DNA of 64,000 nucleotides from JTS-AC122 sp050246015 (GTDB lineage: Bacteria; Planctomycetota; Phycisphaerae; Phycisphaerales; UBA1924): positions 124,001 through 188,000 of the forward strand of contig JBFWWU010000003.1 of NCBI GenBank assembly GCA_050246015.1, in the 5' to 3' direction. The translations under genes and the position numbers were made by a program. The notes beneath the pieces were generated by a model that searched no databases, had not been told where the DNA came from, and saw only the letters and a list, made by a program, of their open reading frames with translations. Shown in pieces: positions 50,716 through 58,385 of the stretch; position 1 is the first letter of the stretch, and each line of letters starts with the position of its first letter.

Positions 50716-50804
50716 CGCGGCGCCCACCTGTGTCGGGACGCACGAAGCACGGCCCATCGTCAATGTCCCGTGCTGCATCCGCCGGCCACCACACGAGGTT
50801 CACG

Positions 50805-52442
50805 ATGCCCTATCAACTCGAACCGTTTTCCGACGTGGGACTGACTCCGCCGCTGCTCGAATCCCTGATCGGGCAGCATGAATCCCGCGCGGTCCCCACG
50901 CTCAAGGCGCTCTGGACGTACTACCGCAACCCGATCGTGGCCCTGTCCAGCGCCGCCGGATGCGAGTCGGGCCTGGGGTCGCGCCCCTACGCCTCGACGC
51001 AGCGCTTGTACCGGCTCGGGCAGGAACGGGGACTGCCGGCGCGGCTGGTCGGAAAGAGCGCCGTAGCGCTCGACGACCGCGCCGCCGCGCGGCGCGAGAT
51101 CGTCATCGAGAACGACATCGCCTGGCGCATCCACACGATGGTCGATTTCATGTTCGGGCGCCGGCTGTCGATCCTCTCGACCGCCGCCGATGAACAGACG
51201 CGGCGCACGATCGAGCGTGTGCTCGACGCCGTGTGGGAGTCATCGGGCGGCATCGCATTGCTGCAGGACGCCGGGCTGCTCGGGCACGTGTACGGACACG
51301 TAGACCTGGTCGTTCGCCGGCGTGATGGCACGGCCGAGGCCGGAACCGACACGGACGGGGCGGCGATCCACGCCGCCGCCGCCGTCGGAATCGAAGTCGT
51401 CGAGCCCACGCGCGGGCTGGCGTTGCTGTCGTCCGAAGACTACCGGACGCTCGCGGCGTACGTGATCAGGTACGAGCGGCATGACCCCGCGCCGATGGAC
51501 GCCGAGCCCGGCATCGCTCTGGCCCGCCATGGCGGCGCCGCGAGCATGCTCTCCCGCGTGCTGGGATGGCGCGGCGAGGCGACGCGCGGGCACGATGACG
51601 GCGCGACCCAACCCGTGACCGTCACCGAGATCCTCACCGCCGCTCACCGGCAGGTCTATGAAGAAAACCGGGCGGCGTGGGGACCGGGATCGAGATCATC
51701 CACGCCGGCGCGTGACGCCGGCCCCCGCCTCGTGCTGGACGAACCGAACCGCGTCTCGCTCGCCAGCGGCGTCGTCCCGGTCGTGCACATCCAGAACATC
51801 TCGCAGCCGTTCGCCTACGCGGGGCTGAGCGAAGTCGAACCGCTGATCCCGCTCCAGGACGAACTGAACACTCGCCTGTGCGACCGCGCCAGCCGCGTGA
51901 CGATGCAGTCGTTCCGGATGTACCTCGCCAAGGGCGTCGACGGATTCGACAAAAACCCCGTCTCGCCCGGACAAGTCTGGGCGACGGACAACATCGACGC
52001 GAAGGTTGACTCGTTCGGGGGCGACGCCGACGCGCCGGGCGAAGACGAGCACATCGAGCAGATCCGCGAGGCGATGGACAAGGCCAGCGGGGTGCCCCCG
52101 CTAGCGTCCGGCGTCGTGCGCGCGAAGATCGGCAACCTCACGAGCGAGAACGCGCTGCGCGTCACGCTGCTGGGCCTGCTCTCAAAGACCGCGCGCAAGC
52201 GCGTGACCTACGGACGCGGGATCGCCCAGGTCTGCCGGCTCGTGCTCGACGCGCTCGACGACGCCGGGATCCTCAAGACCGCGCCAACGGACCGGGGCGT
52301 TCGGATCGAATGGCCCGACCCGCTGCCCCGCGATGAGCGCGAACTGCTCGACGCCGCCAAGACCAAGATCGAACTCGGCGTGCCGCGCGAGCAGGTGCTG
52401 AGCGAACTGGGCTACTCCCCCGCCGACCCCGGAATCGAATAG
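50805..52442 (+). CDS. Phage-type portal protein (SPP1 gp6-like family)
   Basis: A 545-residue portal protein, the ring through which DNA enters and leaves a tailed-phage capsid. Typical stretches are NDIAWRIHTMVDFMFGRRL early, VVPVVHIQNISQPFAYAGLS and SEVEPLIPLQDELNTRLCDR in the middle, QSFRMYLAKGVDGF, and SGVPPLASGVVRAKIGNLTS near the end, followed by a helical crown-like C-terminus. Size fits the family. The ATG is supported by GAGG upstream. It opens a module of phage-head-like genes that has no terminase upstream. Composition is like the host's. Confidence 0.85.
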   Translation: MPYQLEPFSDVGLTPPLLESLIGQHESRAVPTLKALWTYYRNPIVALSSAAGCESGLGSRPYASTQRLYRLGQERGLPARLVGKSAVALDDRAAARREIVIENDIAWRIHTMVDFMFGRRLSILSTAADEQTRRTIERVLDAVWESSGGIALLQDAGLLGHVYGHVDLVVRRRDGTAEAGTDTDGAAIHAAAAVGIEVVEPTRGLALLSSEDYRTLAAYVIRYERHDPAPMDAEPGIALARHGGAASMLSRVLGWRGEATRGHDDGATQPVTVTEILTAAHRQVYEENRAAWGPGSRSSTPARDAGPRLVLDEPNRVSLASGVVPVVHIQNISQPFAYAGLSEVEPLIPLQDELNTRLCDRASRVTMQSFRMYLAKGVDGFDKNPVSPGQVWATDNIDAKVDSFGGDADAPGEDEHIEQIREAMDKASGVPPLASGVVRAKIGNLTSENALRVTLLGLLSKTARKRVTYGRGIAQVCRLVLDALDDAGILKTAPTDRGVRIEWPDPLPRDERELLDAAKTKIELGVPREQVLSELGYSPADPGIE

Positions 52443-52514
52443 GCCCCAGCGCCGTTTCCACCCGGATCACACCGCCACGTCTCCCGCTCGCGCCGGCACA
52501 CCAAGGAACCCACC

Positions 52515-53087
52515 ATGACAAGCGACACCATGATCGACATCACCCCGGACTCATCGCAGCCCGCGGACGGCGAACCTCGGGTGCCGGAGCCCGCGCTCCC
52601 CGATCCCAGGCCCGAACCGAGCCCGGCGCCCTCCCCGCCCACCCCGCCGGCAGAGCCCGCGGACGCCTCACCACCGGCCGACGATGTTCTGGCCCGATTG
52701 CAGGAAGCCCAGAAGGCCCTGGAGTCGGCGAACCGGAAACTCTGGCTCCAAGAGGCGCGGCGCATGATCCAAGGGGCGCTGCTGGACGCGCAGGCGATCG
52801 ACCTGGACGCTGCTTCTCTGATGATCGAAGCGACGCTCACCGAGGGGATGAGCGACCTTCGCACCTTCGGGGAGCGCGACGCGCGGCGGGCGGTGCAGGA
52901 ACTGCGTCGGCGCAAGCCCGCGCTCTTCCGCCCGCCGCCGCGGCTTCGCATCGGCACGATGGGCGTCCGCGTGGAGCCCGCGGGGACGGCGGGCGCCGAG
53001 CCGATGCTGCGCGCCGCGGAGCATGCACTGCGCAGCGGGCTCCGGGGCGACCTGCTGCGGTACCTGCGCATGCGCCGCACGCCCTAG
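52515..53087 (+). CDS. Putative scaffold-like protein between portal and capsid genes
   Basis: A 190-residue protein with a Pro/Glu-rich first ~60 residues, then a helical region (about 55-115, LARLQEAQKALESANRKLW) and an Arg-rich helical C-terminus (about 115-190, RAVQELRRRKPALF). Placement between portal and major capsid protein, acidic/proline N-terminus and coiled-coil-like helices match phage scaffolding proteins, but no homology is visible. No protease motif is seen. An AAGGAA site precedes the ATG. Function is therefore inferred from position only. Confidence 0.5.
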   Translation: MTSDTMIDITPDSSQPADGEPRVPEPALPDPRPEPSPAPSPPTPPAEPADASPPADDVLARLQEAQKALESANRKLWLQEARRMIQGALLDAQAIDLDAASLMIEATLTEGMSDLRTFGERDARRAVQELRRRKPALFRPPPRLRIGTMGVRVEPAGTAGAEPMLRAAEHALRSGLRGDLLRYLRMRRTP

Positions 53088-53211
53088 CCCTTGCTCACAC
53101 CACCCCGCCCGGCCGACATCGTTTCCCCCATTGCCCGCTGAGTGATCCCGAAGCCGCGGCCCGTTGCCGCGGGATCGATATCGCACGCACCCTGTACAGG
53201 AGATCTTGACG

Positions 53212-54378
53212 ATGCCATTTACCGGAAAAGCAACCTTCGCCGCGGGGACCGACCTGCCCGAACTGATGGAGGACATCTCCGACATCATCGGGATCGTGAG
53301 CCCGTTCGAGACGGCGCTCCTGGATCACCTGGGCGATCCCAAGCGGGCGGCGAGCAGCACGATCCACGAGTGGATCGAGGACGAACTGCTGCCCAACACC
53401 GACACGATCAACCAGACGACCTTCACCCCCAACGCGACCGACGCCACGTCGATCACCGTGAACAACGGGTCGCGATTCCGCGTCGGCGACCAGGTTCGCC
53501 CCAACGGGATCCGCGAGGTGATGTTTGTCACGGCGGTCGCCGGCAACGTGCTCACGGTCGTGCGACGTTACGGCAACACCACGGGCGGGGCGCTGGCCAA
53601 CGGCATGAAGTTGTTCATCCTCGGCAACGCCGCCCTGGAAGGCGACGACCGCCCGGCCACCCGCTACACGAACCGGGTCCGCAAGCGCAACTACACGCAG
53701 ATCTTCACGTCCTCGGTCGAGGTGAGCGGATCGATGCAGGCGTCGCGCGGCGTCGGCGTCGCCGACGAGGTGGATTTCCAGAAGCAGGAGCGCATCCGCG
53801 AACTCCTCCGAGACCTGGAAAACTGCGTGATCAACGGCGTCGCGCCCACCGCGGCGCAGCAGGGTTCGGCGACGGTGCGCCGCACCATGAACGGCATCAT
53901 CCCCGCCATCGCCACCAACCAGTTCGTGCCCGGCTCGGGCGGGATCCCCGCGGGCGGGGGCGCGGGGCTCAACGAACTGAGCGAGGAGGTGCTCAACGCC
54001 TCGATGCGCCTGATCTGGGAGCAGTCGTCCGCGAAGATCGACACAATCGTCGTGAGCGGGGCCCAGAAGCGCCGCATCAACCAGTTCATCGGATCGCAGC
54101 GGCAGTACGCCCCGCGCGAGGACGAGTTCCGCAGCCTCGTGAGCGTGTACGAAACGGACTTCGGGGTGTGCCGCGTCGTGCTCTCTCGCTGGGTGCCGGC
54201 GGACACCGCGCTGCTGCTGGATTCGTCCCGAATCCAGGTGCTCCCGCTGGCGCAGCGCAGTTTCCACTACAAGCCGCTCGCCGCGACGGGCGATGCCGAA
54301 GTCGGACAGGTGATCGGGGAGTACACGCTGGAGATGAAGAACGAGAACGCGCACGGGCTGATCCGCGGCCTCGCGTAA
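53212..54378 (+). CDS. Major capsid protein (SU10/DUF5309-like)
   Basis: A 388-residue shell protein of the HK97-like type. The N-terminal IIGIVSPFETALLDHLGDP and STIHEWIEDELLPNTD, and the middle YTQIFTSSVEVSGSMQASRG, are characteristic of the SU10 capsid/DUF5309 family. The end is VIGEYTLEMKNENAHGLIRG. It has a strong ribosome-binding site (AGGAGATCTTGACG before ATG), as expected for a protein needed in many copies. It follows the putative scaffold by 124 bases. A perfect palindrome lies 34 bases after the stop. Confidence 0.88.
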   Translation: MPFTGKATFAAGTDLPELMEDISDIIGIVSPFETALLDHLGDPKRAASSTIHEWIEDELLPNTDTINQTTFTPNATDATSITVNNGSRFRVGDQVRPNGIREVMFVTAVAGNVLTVVRRYGNTTGGALANGMKLFILGNAALEGDDRPATRYTNRVRKRNYTQIFTSSVEVSGSMQASRGVGVADEVDFQKQERIRELLRDLENCVINGVAPTAAQQGSATVRRTMNGIIPAIATNQFVPGSGGIPAGGGAGLNELSEEVLNASMRLIWEQSSAKIDTIVVSGAQKRRINQFIGSQRQYAPREDEFRSLVSVYETDFGVCRVVLSRWVPADTALLLDSSRIQVLPLAQRSFHYKPLAATGDAEVGQVIGEYTLEMKNENAHGLIRGLA

Positions 54379-54411
54379 GTCGGAGCGGATCCTCGTGCCC
54401 GGGGGAGACGG

Positions 54412-54431
54412 GCGAGCCGGCGCCGGCTCGC
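54412..54431. promoter_or_regulatory. Perfect 20-base palindrome after the capsid gene
   Basis: Half-site GCGAGCCGGC followed by its exact complement. As RNA it would form a very stable hairpin between the capsid and connector genes. It could end or attenuate transcription so that the capsid protein is made in excess; only a short pyrimidine stretch follows, with no T-run. Confidence 0.5.
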
Positions 54432-54572
54432 TCCTTCTCCGCCGACCGATCCGTGTCTCCGCCCGTCACACCCACCGCCACCTCCTTCTCCCGGGGCGCC
54501 GAGCCAGCCGCTGGGCGGCCCCGGTTTCTCAAACTCGAACTCTCGGACTCTTGCTGCATCACGGAGAATCCC

Positions 54573-55211
54573 ATGTTCGCAACTGATCGCGATTTGCTGG
54601 TGCTCGAACCCAACCTGTTCCGCGACGCGGGCTGGGTGGGGCAGCGGCTGCTGGTGGGCGCCGGGTCCCTGTCGGGGACGCTGCTCACGCTGACGTCGGG
54701 CGATTTCCAGGCGGTGGGCGTCACCGCGGGAAACGTGCTGCTGTACGACGCCACGCCGTGCGAAGTCATCAGCGTGACCGCGGGGAACAAGGCGAACATC
54801 TCGCTGATTCGGTCTGACCCGGCGGGGGCCGCGATCCCCCCGCCCGCGCTGGGAGCCAAGGCGGTCGTGGTGACCACGTTCCGCCCGCAGATCGCGCTGG
54901 CGCACACGCAGGTGCTGCGGATGCTCGGAATCGAGCCCACGGATGCCGCCGCGCCGGGTGTTGTCACCGAATCGAGCATCGTCAACCAGCGCACGCTCTG
55001 GCTCGCGACGGCGCTGAGCGCGCTGCACCTCATCTACTCCGGCGCGTCGGCGCTGGCGCCGACGAGTTCGCCGCTGAGCGAGCGCGCGGAGATGTACAGG
55101 CGGCTGTTCGCTGAGGAACGCAAACTCGCGGCGGCGCGGATCGACACCGACGCCGACGGCATCGCCGACGCCACGCGACGCATGAACGTGATCCAGTTGA
55201 TGCGCGGCTGA
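54573..55211 (+). CDS. Putative head-tail connector/neck protein
   Basis: A 212-residue protein, not firmly recognised. The first ~105 residues are beta-rich with repeated hydrophobic turns (RLLVGAGSLSGTLLTLTSGD, ISVTAGNKANISLI). The C-terminal half is helical, with LWLATALSALHLIYSGAS and a terminal MYRRLFAEERKLAAARID. It directly follows the capsid gene after 194 bases, and the helical end resembles DUF-type phage connector proteins, so a neck/connector role is likely by position. The ATG has GGAGA upstream. An alternative role as a decoration protein for the shell cannot be ruled out. Confidence 0.6.
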   Translation: MFATDRDLLVLEPNLFRDAGWVGQRLLVGAGSLSGTLLTLTSGDFQAVGVTAGNVLLYDATPCEVISVTAGNKANISLIRSDPAGAAIPPPALGAKAVVVTTFRPQIALAHTQVLRMLGIEPTDAAAPGVVTESSIVNQRTLWLATALSALHLIYSGASALAPTSSPLSERAEMYRRLFAEERKLAAARIDTDADGIADATRRMNVIQLMRG

Positions 55212-55243
55212 CCCCCCCACCCACCCACCCGCCCAACCCACCC
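55212..55243. repeat. C-run array (G-quadruplex/i-motif pattern) after the connector gene
   Basis: Seven short C-runs (one of seven, the rest of three) separated by one or two bases. The minus strand therefore carries seven G-runs in 32 bases, a canonical G-quadruplex pattern. It starts at the first base after the stop codon. Confidence 0.7.
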
Positions 55244-55284
55244 TATTCCCCACCGCCCGAACCCGCACACGACGAGGAACTCCA

Positions 55285-55704
55285 ATGCTTGTGCTCAACC
55301 CGCCCCTGGTAAAGTTCGACACGCTGGTCTGGACGGACGTCACGCTCGTCATGGTGGACCGGCATGGCGACAAGGTCGTGCTGGAGCGCGGCGACCTGGG
55401 GCCGCACGTGATCTTTGCGGACGTGCCCGAGCGGCGCATCGCGATCCGCGTCACGCGTGAGATGCTGCGCGATGACGTCGGCTCGCCCAAGCCGGGGCAA
55501 CAGGGGGACCTGGTGTTCTACACAGCGCCCGGTGCGGCGGATGGTCTGCGCCGTCGGGTCCGGGCGACCTGCGTGATCACGGGCGTGACGCACGAGGTCG
55601 GACGGCTGCGCGGGGCGCTGCAATCGATCTTGCTTGTGGCGATCTCCTCCGACGGCGCGGCGGACCCCATCGCGATCGAGGACGCCAGCGACGGCGTGGT
55701 GTGA
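55285..55704 (+). CDS. Putative head-completion protein
   Basis: A 139-residue beta-rich protein (DTLVWTDVTLVMVDRHGDK, VIFADVPERRIAIRVTREM, GALQSILLVAISSDG), with no recognised family. Its size and place, between a connector-like gene and a tail-terminator-like gene, match small head-completion or tube proteins of tailed phages. The ATG has GAGGAA upstream. Function is inferred from synteny alone and could equally be a minor tail protein. Confidence 0.5.
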   Translation: MLVLNPPLVKFDTLVWTDVTLVMVDRHGDKVVLERGDLGPHVIFADVPERRIAIRVTREMLRDDVGSPKPGQQGDLVFYTAPGAADGLRRRVRATCVITGVTHEVGRLRGALQSILLVAISSDGAADPIAIEDASDGVV

Positions 55705-55754
55705 CGCCACGTCGTTCAGAGGCGCCGCGGACACAACAAGGTAGAAGAAGCCAG

Positions 55755-55776
55755 AGGCAGGCGAGGACGCCTGCCT
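55755..55776. repeat. Perfect nine-base hairpin between two capsid-module genes
   Basis: AGGCAGGCG, a four-base loop and its exact complement. The compact shape resembles REP-type elements or an RNA-stabilising hairpin. It lies in a 129-base gap and is followed by no T-run. Confidence 0.55.
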
Positions 55777-55833
55777 ACGAGTTGGTAGCGGAAGCGCGCG
55801 GAGGATGCTGGGACCTGAATAAAGGGGCGGACG

Positions 55834-56211
55834 ATGTCGAGCACGTACAAGTCGCAGGGGATCTTCAACTCCGGGCCGCACCGCTTCAGCGTGGGCGCCG
55901 AGGGCGAGTACCTGCTCGTCAACGCGCGGGTCGATCCGTATTCCGCGGGGTCAACTCCCGTCGGCCCCCTCGAAGTCACCGTGATGGTGACGGGCCGGCT
56001 TCAAGCGGCCAGCGAGGGCGCGCTCTGGACGCTGCGCAGCACCATCACGGCTCTGCTGACGCACCCGCTGCAAGTGGGCGCCCTCGTGGACCACAACGGG
56101 CATTCATGGAGCGACATGTCGTTCACTCGCATCGAGTGGGCCGACCGCACCGACCGCGGGCGCGTCTGGTCGATCGGGTACACGGCCACGTTCACGCGGC
56201 TGCTGACCTGA
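55834..56211 (+). CDS. Putative tail-terminator or small virion protein
   Basis: A 125-residue beta-rich protein (MSSTYKSQGIFNSGPHRFSV, GPLEVTVMVTGRLQAAS, MSFTRIEWADRTDRGRVW, ending YTATFTRLLT). Short beta-sandwich proteins of this size finish the head or begin the tail in tailed phages, but no family is certain. AAAGGGGC lies upstream of the ATG. It is the last gene of the capsid module; the next gene, convergent and 12 bases away, is a metabolic enzyme, so no tail, lysis or integrase genes follow. Confidence 0.5.
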   Translation: MSSTYKSQGIFNSGPHRFSVGAEGEYLLVNARVDPYSAGSTPVGPLEVTVMVTGRLQAASEGALWTLRSTITALLTHPLQVGALVDHNGHSWSDMSFTRIEWADRTDRGRVWSIGYTATFTRLLT

Positions 56212-56223
56212 CGACGCGCGAAC

Positions 56224-57720
56224 TCATCCCAGAACCGGAAGGCCCTGCACGAAACTCCGCGCCTGCCAGAGGCATGGGAGGCCATGGGTCTTGTAGATGG
56301 GCGTGGTCGAAACCGTCCCGCGCAGGTAGCGGACCCCCCCGCCGCCGGTGCCGGCCCGGGTACCGATCATGCCCTCGACGAACCGGATGTGGCGGTCGCG
56401 CCATTGCAGGAGCGCGCGGTCCACGCCCAAGCACGAGTCCAGGAACGTCGCGAAGCGCTCCTTTGCCGGGTGCGCGTCGATGAGCGCGGCGGCGACTGTC
56501 TCGCGATTCACGATCGCTTCGTTCATCGTTTGGATCGAGTGGCGGAGCAACTCCACGCCGCTGGCATCGAGCCTGCCGCCAGACGCGTTTCGGTACTGAT
56601 CGTCCAGCAGCGAGCGCAGGCATAAGGCCAGGAAAGCGTCGACGGCGGGGGGGCGCATGTCGGGGAGGCGGTCCTCGGGTCCGTCCGGGCGAGAAGCGGC
56701 GGAGAATGAAGCGTCCAAGAGCCCGTAAACGACGTCGCGGAGGGAGGCGCCTCGGGCGCGGGCGGCGACCCGCGAGCGCCCCCAATCGGTGAGGGCGACG
56801 TAGAACATGTTCCCGGCGAAGGCCCGTGGGGTCTGGGCAGTGGGCCGTTGGAGGGGCGCCAGGGGCTGGCCGGCCGCGGTGAAGGCGGGCTGGCTCCAGG
56901 TCTGGGATTTCTCGCGCTCGTCGGCGCCGAAGCGCGCGGCGCTGGGGGCGAGTTTGGGCTCGTTGAGTTCGCGCAGGCCCAGGAGGTATTCGATCTCGCG
57001 GAACTGCGCCGAGCCGAAGCCCGACGCGGGCTGGAGGCGACCGCGGAAGGCGAGGAAGTTGGCGGGCGTCATGGTCATGAGCACGTCGAAGAAGGGCAGC
57101 GTGCATGCCAGGGCCTTGGCGGCCCGGTCGAGGCGCTGGGTCCAGCGGCCCAGGGCCTGGTCAAAGGCGGCGGACTCGCCTTGGCCCGAGGCCAGGTGCG
57201 TGCCCACGCCGCGCTGCGCGGGAATCCAGAGTGTGGCCAGCACGGGCTCGATGGCCGGGTCTCGCGCGATCGCATCGCGCAGGGCACGGGTCGCGCTGGG
57301 CCAGCGGGCGGCGTCGGGGACGAAGGGCGCGTTGCCCGCGACACGATCCGCGGGACGCGGGTCCGGGACGTTGCCTGGTCCGCCCAGGAGGCCGGTGGCT
57401 TCGCCGATGACGGACGAGAGTTCGTGGATGATGAGGGCGAACCAGACCTCGAAGGCCTGGTGAGTGCGGATGAAGAGCGCTTCGTCATGGACCCAGTTGT
57501 CGGCGGTGGGCCAGGGCTGGTCGCCTTGCCAGTTGGGAGGCTTCACGGGCCAGGCGCGGTCGATGTCGGCCTGAGGGGTCCCTTCCGGCGCCAGGGGCGG
57601 GACCCCGGCCATGTCGAGGGCCTTGACGATCTGCTCATCGCCGATGTAGGTGCTGTAGAGGAGCGGGAGGCGGGGAGCGGAGTCCAACGCAGAAGCAGGT
57701 GTCGAGGGCTGAGCGGGCAT
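56224..57720 (-). CDS. Tryptophan 2,3-dioxygenase-family heme protein (extended)
   Basis: A 498-residue protein with the marks of tryptophan 2,3-dioxygenase: HDEALFIRTHQAFEVWFALI, MTPANFLAFRGRLQPASGFG, the heme-ligand histidine in LQWRDRHIRFVEGMIG, and GTRAGTGGGGVRYLRGTV. True dioxygenases open the indole ring of tryptophan to N-formylkynurenine. Typical bacterial forms are ~280 aa, so ~200 extra residues are present, mainly in the middle (about 260-390), and the role may differ. No other kynurenine-pathway gene is near. The ATG at 57720 has AGAGG upstream. Confidence 0.78.
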   Translation of the reverse strand: MPAQPSTPASALDSAPRLPLLYSTYIGDEQIVKALDMAGVPPLAPEGTPQADIDRAWPVKPPNWQGDQPWPTADNWVHDEALFIRTHQAFEVWFALIIHELSSVIGEATGLLGGPGNVPDPRPADRVAGNAPFVPDAARWPSATRALRDAIARDPAIEPVLATLWIPAQRGVGTHLASGQGESAAFDQALGRWTQRLDRAAKALACTLPFFDVLMTMTPANFLAFRGRLQPASGFGSAQFREIEYLLGLRELNEPKLAPSAARFGADEREKSQTWSQPAFTAAGQPLAPLQRPTAQTPRAFAGNMFYVALTDWGRSRVAARARGASLRDVVYGLLDASFSAASRPDGPEDRLPDMRPPAVDAFLALCLRSLLDDQYRNASGGRLDASGVELLRHSIQTMNEAIVNRETVAAALIDAHPAKERFATFLDSCLGVDRALLQWRDRHIRFVEGMIGTRAGTGGGGVRYLRGTVSTTPIYKTHGLPCLWQARSFVQGLPVLG

Positions 57721-57907
57721 GGCGGGATACCTCTGAGTACGAGTGATGGAAACCAAGCGTAGATGATCCTTCACCCTGCGGGCTCGAATATGGAATCGGG
57801 GTCCGCGGATTTGTCGGCGCAGGAGGCGACGCTCGATTCATCCGCCCTTCACGCTGATTTCATCCGCGTCCCGCACGATGGTGGATCGGTCCTTCGGGAG
57901 CGCGGTC

Positions 57908-58351
57908 ATGACGATGCAGGCGTCCACTCTGATTCGGACAGGCTCGGAGAACGAGCGAGTGCGGGGGCGCGTCGCCGACAGCGCTTCGCTCCAGGCGTTC
58001 TGGCTTCTTCGGGTTGGCTTCGCGGTCGCGCCGATCCTGGCGGGGCTCGACAAGTTCGCCCATGTCATGACGGACTGGGAGAAATATGTGGCTCCGGTCG
58101 TGGTGCGGATCCTGGGAGGGCACGGGCACGAGTTCATGATGGCGGTGGGGGTGATCGAGGTGATCGCGGGGATCGGCGTGGCGATCCTGCCGCGGGTCTT
58201 TGCGTACGTCGTCGCCGCGTGGCTGCTGGGGGTCATCGTGAACCTGCTGTTGATTCCCGGCTACTACGACATCGCGCTGCGTGATCTTGGCCTGGCGCTC
58301 GGGGCGTTCGCGCTGGGGCGGTTGAGCCATGTGCACGCGCGGCCGCGCTAG
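57908..58351 (+). CDS. DoxX-like membrane protein
   Basis: A 147-residue protein with about four membrane helices. The pattern FWLLRVGFAVAPILAGLDKF near the start, VIEVIAGIGVAILP, then two more helices and a basic end (HVHARPR) is that of DoxX/DoxD-like quinone-related proteins of uncertain function. An upstream ATG at 57878 is in frame, but GGGAG before 57908 supports this start. It is convergent with the E2 gene. Confidence 0.65.
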   Translation: MTMQASTLIRTGSENERVRGRVADSASLQAFWLLRVGFAVAPILAGLDKFAHVMTDWEKYVAPVVVRILGGHGHEFMMAVGVIEVIAGIGVAILPRVFAYVVAAWLLGVIVNLLLIPGYYDIALRDLGLALGAFALGRLSHVHARPR

Positions 58352-58385
58352 ACGGGCGAACACACGTCACAATCGTCGCCGCGGG

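Noticed and set aside
50805..56211. Calling the capsid genes a complete prophage
   Set aside because: No integrase, att repeats, terminase, replication, lysis or recognisable tail genes are present, and host genes flank both sides directly.
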